A stretch of 5,770 nucleotides of DNA from Pseudobacteriovorax antillogorgiicola (GTDB lineage Bacteria; Bdellovibrionota_B; Oligoflexia; Oligoflexales; RGVZ01). The stretch's first letter is position 1; each line of letters starts with the position of its first letter. Location: contig CAMDGW010000157.1 of assembly GCA_945897695.1 (NCBI GenBank), forward strand, positions 1 through 5,770. The letters run 5' to 3'. Positions 1 to 3,489 of the stretch are shown in pieces. Position numbers and translations under genes: made by a program. The notes under the pieces were generated by a model. It saw nothing but the letters and a program-made list of their open reading frames with translations. It did not search any database and was not told the origin of the DNA.

Positions 1-102
1 TCGCTTGTGTTTGCCAGCGTCTTCGTGGGTTTGGTTACGATTTGGCTAAGTCGCAAATATTGGGCATTCGCTATGAGCCGTTATGCTAGCGCGAGTTCAT
101 GA
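1..102 (+). CDS. C-terminal fragment of a membrane protein, probably ABC-2 type transporter permease
   Basis: The first frame is open from the window edge to a TGA at 100-102 and gives the last 33 residues of a protein that begins outside the window. The first 16 or so residues (SLVFASVFVGLVTIWL) form a hydrophobic membrane helix. A short basic/aromatic tail follows and ends in RYASASS. Many ABC-2 type permeases of the ABC2_membrane_6 kind end with a last helix and a tail of the form RYxSASS, which is the basis for the call. No nucleotide-binding partner is visible. The gene converges on the next gene with only 13 bases between their stops. Any other polytopic membrane protein with a similar tail would look the same, so the family assignment is moderate at best, but the coding frame is convincing. 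Confidence 0.5.
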   Translation, partial: SLVFASVFVGLVTIWLSRKYWAFAMSRYASASS

Positions 103-115
103 TTCGTGTCGGGAT

Positions 116-421
116 TTATTCGTCTTCGCCTATGGAGTCAATGTGATCCATGAGTACGGCCTCGTCAGCAACTCGGCCCATGCCGCATTCTTCGCAAAAG
201 GCAGCGATGCCGTCCAGTTGCTTGCTTAAAGACTCTTCGCTTGAGGCTAAACTTGTGTAAGCGATGGAGGTTTCGCCGTCTTCTTGCATTGACCCATATG
301 GCATTACCGTGATGCGAAAGCGTGCACGAAGTTTTTCGATAAATGCCGCCATTTCCTTGCGGTCGGGGGCAGGGGCTCCTTCTTCACTCTCGAATGTGAT
401 TTTTACAACTGCAAAATACAT
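116..421 (-). CDS. DUF503/YlxP-like small protein
   Basis: This gene encodes 101 residues and reads from an ATG at 421 to a TAA at 116-118. A strong AGGAGG (426-431) lies 4 bases upstream, so the start is well supported. The protein is soluble, with no signal or membrane segment. It begins with a beta strand (MYFAVVKITFE), then a loop, then a basic helix (KEMAAFIEKLRARF), then a strand (RITVMPY), a further strand (SIAYTSLAS), a second helix (SLSKQLDGIAAF) and an acidic tail. This order, the short length and the helix-RF-x-V spacing resemble DUF503 proteins such as YlxP, which are small ferredoxin-like-fold proteins often near translation genes and without a firmly defined role. The usual SLKEKR segment is not preserved (APAPDRKE instead), so this is a divergent member or a look-alike. 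It is convergent with the permease fragment and transcribed alone. Confidence 0.6.
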   Translation of the reverse strand: MYFAVVKITFESEEGAPAPDRKEMAAFIEKLRARFRITVMPYGSMQEDGETSIAYTSLASSEESLSKQLDGIAAFCEECGMGRVADEAVLMDHIDSIGEDE

Positions 422-425
422 AGGC

Positions 426-431
426 CCTCCT
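426..431 (-). promoter_or_regulatory. Shine-Dalgarno site of the DUF503-like gene
   Basis: Read on the minus strand this is a perfect AGGAGG, ending 4 bases before the ATG at 421. The spacing is short but workable. It fixes the start of the DUF503-like gene. Confidence 0.7.
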
Positions 432-437
432 GCTTTT

Positions 438-466
438 ATTATAACGGGAATTTGTTAACACACCAA
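438..466 (-). promoter_or_regulatory. Sigma70-type promoter for the DUF503-like gene
   Basis: On the minus strand a -35-like TTGGTG (466-461) and a perfect -10 TATAAT (443-438) are separated by exactly 17 bases. Transcription would start near 431, at or just before the SD, so the leader would be only about 10 bases. Both hexamers and the spacer are seen directly; activity is inferred. Confidence 0.55.
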
Positions 467-618
467 TTGTATTTGTCCCATCTCCATGTGCGGGGAGTGT
501 CACCCTTGGCCCAATCGAAAGTATCCAGGTCTATTCTCCAAAAAAGTACCGTTTTCGTGGAGTGATTTTTTGCAGTTTTTGAACAGGCAGTGCGACGCGC
601 TTACGGTGTATCAAAAGC

Positions 619-954
619 CTAGCGGTAAACCAATTGCTCTGGTACCGCGAGTGCGAATTTGAATGGCCCAACATCGATGGGACAGCGCCCTGTGACGCGA
701 AACCAGCGATGCATGGGTAGATCTGCGCCACTTGGGGGGTGATTTTCATCACATGCCTGCCAGCGTCCGTAACTTCTGGCGGATATCACCAGGTGACAAT
801 CGGACTTGTCCGCAGCCGGGCAGCGTTCGCCACTGCTGGCGATGGTCCATCGTACTTCGGCAAGTCTATCAACGAGACTCTGGGTCATCCGTTGCACCTC
901 GATGGCTGCGATGCAGAGAAGTCCGTTCAAAAATACCTGAAGCCAAGAATTCAT
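619..954 (-). CDS. Small membrane-anchored or exported protein, cysteine-containing, unknown family
   Basis: This is a 111-residue frame from an ATG at 954-952 to a TAG at 621-619. The start overlaps the stop of the upstream prepilin gene as ATGA (954-951), the classic arrangement for translational coupling, and this is the main evidence that the gene is real. No strong SD precedes it, which fits coupling. Residues 4-20 (WLQVFLNGLLCIAAIEV) form one hydrophobic segment near the N-terminus, which could be an uncleaved anchor or a pilin-like N-terminal helix. The rest is polar and would face the periplasm or outside. It holds four cysteines (45, 53, 68, 91), enough for two disulfides. There is no clear prepilin cleavage motif like that of its neighbour. 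I do not recognise the family. A minor pilin or accessory of the upstream prepilin is possible by context only. Confidence 0.6.
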   Translation of the reverse strand: MNSWLQVFLNGLLCIAAIEVQRMTQSLVDRLAEVRWTIASSGERCPAADKSDCHLVISARSYGRWQACDENHPPSGADLPMHRWFRVTGRCPIDVGPFKFALAVPEQLVYR

Positions 955-1187
955 TGATCCGTGTCCCAGTCGATTTGAAATTCGCCTGCATCGGAACCGA
1001 CTTTGCTCGCCATCTTATCGACTCGCTCCTTGATGACTTTTCCAATCCATGTCACTGCGGAGATGCTTACCAATAGGGCAAAGCTGCTGACGATGATGTA
1101 TTCCATGGTGACGCTGCCTTGTGATGAATTTTTGTGCAAAAAATTTTGGAATTCTTTGAGATTGAAACGGCAAGTTTTTGGGCTCAT
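951..1187 (-). CDS. Flp-type prepilin-like small protein
   Basis: This gene encodes 78 residues. The chosen ATG (1187-1185) has an AGGAG six bases upstream; an in-frame ATG at 1235 lacks an SD. Residues 1-24 are a polar, basic leader ending in SSQG. Next comes SVTMEYIIV, so Gly24 followed by five residues to Glu29-Tyr30 matches the G/XXXXEY prepilin peptidase site of Flp (type IVb) pilins. Residues 31-48 are hydrophobic (IIVSSFALLVSISAVTWI). The remainder is a short amphipathic, then acidic tail ending DWDTDQ. Cleavage after Gly24 would leave a mature protein of 54 residues, typical for Flp. Such proteins polymerise into thin fibres or act as pseudopilins in Tad secretion systems. No tad assembly genes are in the window, so its machinery must lie elsewhere. 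The gene is divergent from moxR and overlaps the next small gene by 4 bases. Confidence 0.75.
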   Translation of the reverse strand: MSPKTCRFNLKEFQNFLHKNSSQGSVTMEYIIVSSFALLVSISAVTWIGKVIKERVDKMASKVGSDAGEFQIDWDTDQ

Positions 1188-1191
1188 GGAG

Positions 1192-1207
1192 ATCTCCTGC
1201 TGGCTGA
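1192..1207. repeat. 16-base repeat, copy 1 (prepilin leader)
   Basis: ATCTCCTGCTGGCTGA occurs here and again at 1852-1867, in the same orientation on the plus strand. This copy covers the prepilin SD and the leader just before it, as the antisense of the prepilin message. The other copy is sense coding sequence in moxR. Confidence 0.8.
1194..1198 (-). promoter_or_regulatory. Shine-Dalgarno site deciding the prepilin start
   Basis: AGGAG on the minus strand, six bases before the ATG at 1187. It favours this start over the ATG at 1235, which would add 16 residues and has no SD. The site lies inside the 16-base segment repeated in moxR. Confidence 0.7.
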
Positions 1208-1222
1208 AAATTGGTTTGAACG

Positions 1223-1245
1223 ACTCCTGAAACATTCGTCAGAGT
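1223..1245. repeat. Short hairpin in the prepilin leader
   Basis: ACT-C-CTGA (1223-1230) pairs with TCAG-AGT (1239-1245), giving seven base pairs with one bulged C and an eight-base loop. If transcription of the prepilin begins at either candidate promoter, this stem lies in its 5' leader, about 36 bases before the start codon. Pairing is seen; any role is inferred. Confidence 0.35.
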
Positions 1246-1270
1246 AAGGGTTGGGAGAATTACCGCCAAT

Positions 1271-1287
1271 GGCAAAACCAGATCCAA
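1271..1287 (-). promoter_or_regulatory. Possible sigma54 (-24/-12) promoter for the prepilin operon
   Basis: On the minus strand, TTGGATC is followed by TTTTGCC so that GG (1285-1284) and GC (1273-1272) are separated by exactly 10 bases, the invariant spacing of RpoN promoters. TGG, the C of the -24 box and TTGC match the consensus; the A-T in place of C-A is a mismatch. Transcription would begin near 1260 and leave a leader of about 70 bases. Sigma54 control is well known for pilin genes, which makes this plausible. No activator gene or paired enhancer site was recognised. Confidence 0.35.
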
Positions 1288-1293
1288 AATGAG

Positions 1294-1302
1294 TTATCCA
1301 CA
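1294..1302 (+). promoter_or_regulatory. Perfect DnaA-box 9-mer
   Basis: TTATCCACA matches the consensus high-affinity DnaA box exactly. It is a single copy; no second box, AT-rich unwinding element or dnaA/dnaN gene accompanies it, so it is not an origin by itself. It lies just upstream of the possible sigma54 element of the prepilin and could be a DnaA regulatory site or chance. Confidence 0.35.
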
Positions 1303-1383
1303 ACAGACTTATGGGGTGACAATCATGACAACTGAGAGCAAAGGAGGCGTTAAGTAGGGGGTAGTATCCAGATGCTTCGGGGG

Positions 1384-1395
1384 CTATAATTATAG
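1384..1395. promoter_or_regulatory. Palindromic double -10 box, candidate divergent promoter
   Basis: CTATAATTATAG is a perfect 12-base palindrome that carries TATAAT on both strands (1385-1390 on plus, 1394-1389 on minus). On the plus strand it would start moxR transcription near 1397 with a leader of about 85 bases. On the minus strand it could serve the prepilin with a leader of nearly 200 bases. Neither direction has a good -35 at 16-18 bases, so an activator may be needed, or the palindrome may be an operator. Confidence 0.45.
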
Positions 1396-1440
1396 ACTGT
1401 TAATTTCGACCTAAGTTTTTGACTAGTGTGCGGAAATCAA

Positions 1441-1458
1441 AAGTTTTTTTAAAAACTT
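1441..1458. repeat. AT-rich inverted repeat in the moxR leader
   Basis: AAGTTTTT (1441-1448) and AAAAACTT (1451-1458) are perfect inverse complements separated by two T. The same AAGTTTTT also occurs at 1413-1420 and, followed by G, at 1172-1180. The repeat ends about 10 bases before the moxR SD. It could be an operator or a weak RNA hairpin; the loop is too tight for all pairs to form. Confidence 0.35.
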
Positions 1459-1467
1459 GTTGCTCAA

Positions 1468-1472
1468 AAGGA
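1468..1472 (+). promoter_or_regulatory. Shine-Dalgarno site deciding the moxR start
   Basis: AAGGA followed by nine bases and the ATG at 1482. It supports this start over the in-frame TTG at 1419, whose extra 21 residues are basic, low in similarity to MoxR N-termini and have no SD. Confidence 0.65.
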
Positions 1473-1481
1473 TTTGACATC

Positions 1482-2555
1482 ATGAGCCAATCATCCGCCC
1501 CTGAAGGGGCCTCGCAAAATGCGGTTGAAGATCTTTCGATTCAGGCTGCCGCAGACGTCGCGACCAAGCTGAAAGAGAACATCTCGTCGGTCATCTTCGG
1601 ACAGGACGAATTAATCACCGAGACATTGACGTGCTTAATCGCCGGTGGTCACGTTTTGCTAACTGGTGCGCCAGGCTTAGCTAAGACGACTCTTGTGCGT
1701 GTCTTTGCAAAAAGCATGGGGCTAGGCTTCGGAAGAGTCCAGTTCACTCCGGATTTGCTCCCATCTGACATTCTTGGCAGCGAAATTTTGAATATTGATC
1801 CGGAAACATCTCGAAGAAGTTTTGAATTTTCCAAGGGGCCAGTGTTTACCAATCTCCTGCTGGCTGACGAGATTAACCGCGCCTCCCCGCGTACCCAGTC
1901 TGCCTTGCTTGAGGCCATGCAGGAACGTTCTGTCACAGTTGCAGGCAAGCGTCATATTTTGCCCCAGCCTTTCCTTGTGTTCGCCACCCAAAATCCATTT
2001 GAGTCTGAAGGCACATTCCCGCTGCCTGAGGCCCAGATGGACCGCTTTCTTATGCACACTCTTGTGGGTTATCCTTCTCTTGAAGCAGAGCAAAAAATGC
2101 TGGCATCCCATGCCCACGGCGAGCTTATTGGTGAAAAAGTTGACTGGGCCGCAGATGACGACAAGCTATCGCCGGCTACGTTACTGAGCGTCATGAAGCG
2201 AGCGCGTCAGGTACGCGTTGATGAAGCTCTGATCTCGGTGGTTGCTGATATCGTCCGTTCTTCAAGGCCTGAAGATATTCTATGTCCAAAACAAATCAAA
2301 GACGCCCTATGGTATGGTGCGGGACCGCGAGCCGGTATCAGCCTGATTTCAGCAAGTCGCGCCTACGCTCTTATGTGCCAAAGCGAGGTTGTTCGATGGC
2401 AGCATATTAAACGCATGGCTCGACCTGTTCTGCGTCATCGTATACGCTTAGCTGCGCACGCTGTTCGCGATGGTATGACTGAAGATCAGGTTGTGGATCA
2501 GCTACTCGAAAGAGTTCAGGCAGATCGCGGAAATCAGGCGCTTGGCATCGATTAA
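1482..2555 (+). CDS. MoxR-family AAA+ ATPase
   Basis: The gene encodes 357 residues, a normal MoxR length. A short acidic N-terminus leads into the AAA+ core. Walker A is GAPGLAKT (62-69). The MoxR-typical segment VQFTPDLLPSDILG spans 86-99. Walker B is LLLADEINRA (125-134), with the family's NRA. SALLEAMQER spans 140-149. Sensor 1 is at ATQNP (Asn171), and the arginine finger lies in EAQMDRF (Arg188). The sensor 2 region is GAGPRA (279-284, Arg283), a slight change from the usual GASPRA. All catalytic residues are present, so it should hydrolyse ATP. MoxR proteins act with vWA partners as chaperone-like assembly factors, mostly near the envelope or in metallo-enzyme maturation. It is the first gene of the plus-strand operon, 20 bases ahead of its DUF58 partner. 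The symbol moxR is used loosely for this family, so none is assigned. Confidence 0.95.
   Translation: MSQSSAPEGASQNAVEDLSIQAAADVATKLKENISSVIFGQDELITETLTCLIAGGHVLLTGAPGLAKTTLVRVFAKSMGLGFGRVQFTPDLLPSDILGSEILNIDPETSRRSFEFSKGPVFTNLLLADEINRASPRTQSALLEAMQERSVTVAGKRHILPQPFLVFATQNPFESEGTFPLPEAQMDRFLMHTLVGYPSLEAEQKMLASHAHGELIGEKVDWAADDDKLSPATLLSVMKRARQVRVDEALISVVADIVRSSRPEDILCPKQIKDALWYGAGPRAGISLISASRAYALMCQSEVVRWQHIKRMARPVLRHRIRLAAHAVRDGMTEDQVVDQLLERVQADRGNQALGID
1852..1867 (+). repeat. 16-base repeat, copy 2 (moxR Walker B coding region)
   Basis: Exact second copy of ATCTCCTGCTGGCTGA, here coding for residues of NLLLADE just before the Walker B acid. As RNA it is perfectly complementary to the prepilin message over its SD site at 1192-1207. 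Confidence 0.8.
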
Positions 2556-2575
2556 TGAGTGGGTGATAGCAGTTC

Positions 2576-3487
2576 ATGGAAAGTCATCTCAGTCGTAAAT
2601 ATACTCTTTCCGATCTCGAGCCAGGTTGGCCCGAAGATCTCGGTACATCTCGGGTCAAGTCGTCGCCACGCATGCACGGCTCCCTGATCATGTCCTTGCG
2701 TCGGGTGTCTCGCAATCCAGAAAACTCTAGGCCTTACGTTCACGGAGATCCAATTCAGCTCATAGATTGGAAAGCTTATGCACGCACCGATGAACTGATT
2801 GTTAGGGAGCATCGTGATGAGGCGGCGGCTAAAATTTCCATTGTTATTGACCAAAGCGAATCCTTAAAGTGGCCCATGAGGGAAGCCTTATTAGAGCATG
2901 GAGGAATTGGTTCAACACCTCAGAAAATTGAGATTGCTTGCCGAGTTGCGCTCTACCTCGCCCACGCTCATGTTACTATGGGGGATATGGTAACGATTGC
3001 TTTTCTGGATGGGGACGGAGGAGTCACTCGGTGTTGGACGCCAAGAAGCCCTGCAGATCTGTTGGGTATGTATGAGCTATCACTGAAGATTGGTTTTATC
3101 GACGCCCTAGAGTCATTGATGGCGATTTCAAATTGGTCAGCATCAAGTTTTGACTGCGCTTGGTGGCTTAGTGATTTCCTCAAAGACCACTCGATGCCCA
3201 GTATTTGGAGTGAGCTAAAGCGCGTTGCTGTTTTGCATGTATTTAGCCACTTGGAGTTGTCAACAGATTGGATGGATGGCTCCACGAGCTACCGTGATGA
3301 AACTCGGGGACGTAAGATTTATTTGGGAGACCAATTAAAGTCGGGTCATGATTGGCAGGACGCGATCGAGTCTTGGCGTACGAAAGTCAAATCTGTAGCC
3401 AGGCGTCGCGGCGGCGCCTACCTTGCAATTGACGACACCACAAATGTGGGTGACTTTTTTCACTGGTTAACGACGGAGGCGATATAA
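2576..3487 (+). CDS. DUF58 domain protein with vWA-type metal site
   Basis: The gene encodes 303 residues, the usual length for DUF58 partners of MoxR. There is no signal peptide or membrane segment, so it is probably cytosolic. The DUF58 signature is clear: RPYVHGDPIQLIDWKAYART (52-71), matching the family pattern YxxGDxxxxIDWKxxART, followed by ELIVREHRDE. It continues directly into a vWA-like core whose metal-binding motif is Asp92-x-Ser94-x-Ser96 (VIDQSES). Later segments (VALYLAHAHVTMGDMVTIAFLDG) fit the next helix and strand of that fold. The start ATG is preceded only by a weak GGGTGA, and an in-frame TAG just upstream rules out a longer form. With only 20 bases after moxR, translation may depend on coupling. 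It probably recruits or positions the MoxR ring on a substrate or on the BatA-like protein. Confidence 0.92.
   Translation: MESHLSRKYTLSDLEPGWPEDLGTSRVKSSPRMHGSLIMSLRRVSRNPENSRPYVHGDPIQLIDWKAYARTDELIVREHRDEAAAKISIVIDQSESLKWPMREALLEHGGIGSTPQKIEIACRVALYLAHAHVTMGDMVTIAFLDGDGGVTRCWTPRSPADLLGMYELSLKIGFIDALESLMAISNWSASSFDCAWWLSDFLKDHSMPSIWSELKRVAVLHVFSHLELSTDWMDGSTSYRDETRGRKIYLGDQLKSGHDWQDAIESWRTKVKSVARRRGGAYLAIDDTTNVGDFFHWLTTEAI
3475..3479 (+). promoter_or_regulatory. Shine-Dalgarno site deciding the TTG start of the BatA-like gene
   Basis: GGAGG, inside the end of the DUF58 gene, is followed by ten bases and TTG at 3490. In this frame a TGA at 3451-3453 closes the upstream side and no ATG or GTG lies between, so TTG is the only start that keeps the first membrane helix. 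Confidence 0.6.
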
Positions 3488-3489
3488 GC

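Larger units (their letters stand above)
422..618. other. Intergenic region without a gene
   Basis: Apart from the SD and promoter of the DUF503-like gene (426-466), no credible coding frame is seen. A weak AT-rich hairpin (536-562) followed by six T on the plus strand serves no upstream plus-strand gene. No convincing terminator was found for the minus-strand pilin operon that ends at 619. Confidence 0.5.
1188..1481. other. Divergent intergenic control region between the prepilin operon and moxR
   Basis: No gene is seen in these 294 bases. They hold the prepilin SD, a hairpin-forming repeat (1223-1245), a sigma54-like element facing left (1271-1287), a perfect DnaA-box 9-mer (1294-1302), an unattached SD-like AAGGAGG (1341-1347), a symmetrical TATAAT palindrome (1384-1395) and an inverted repeat (1441-1458) ahead of the moxR SD. 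This is dense for such a short stretch and suggests joint control of both operons. Confidence 0.6.

Noticed and set aside
536..571. AT-rich hairpin followed by six T, terminator-like on the plus strand
   Set aside because: The stem is weak and bulged, no plus-strand gene leads into it, and in the minus direction there is no T tract after the stem.
531..752. Minus-strand 73-codon open frame
   Set aside because: It overlaps the 111-residue gene in another frame, has no SD and no recognisable composition; treated as a shadow.
732..1076. Plus-strand open frames opposite the prepilin operon, including 739-957 and 1003-1230
   Set aside because: They are antisense to the better supported prepilin and its coupled partner, lack SD sites and show no family features.
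1188..1235. Longer prepilin start at 1235
   Set aside because: No SD precedes it, whereas the ATG at 1187 has AGGAG at six bases.
1015..1287. Minus-strand 90-codon frame with a hydrophobic N-terminus
   Set aside because: It overlaps the prepilin in another frame; the prepilin has the SD, cleavage motif and coupled neighbour, while this one's hydrophobic part comes from intergenic DNA.
1294..1302. Replication origin suggested by the DnaA box
   Set aside because: Only one box is present, with no AT-rich repeats, dnaA, dnaN or parAB nearby.
1325..1357. Ten-codon mini-frame (MTTESKGGVK) upstream of moxR
   Set aside because: It lies upstream of the candidate moxR -10 box, so it would not be on that transcript, and it is too short to support.
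1419..1481. Longer MoxR start at TTG 1419
   Set aside because: The extra 21 residues include the AT-rich inverted repeat and have no SD; the ATG at 1482 has AAGGA at nine bases.
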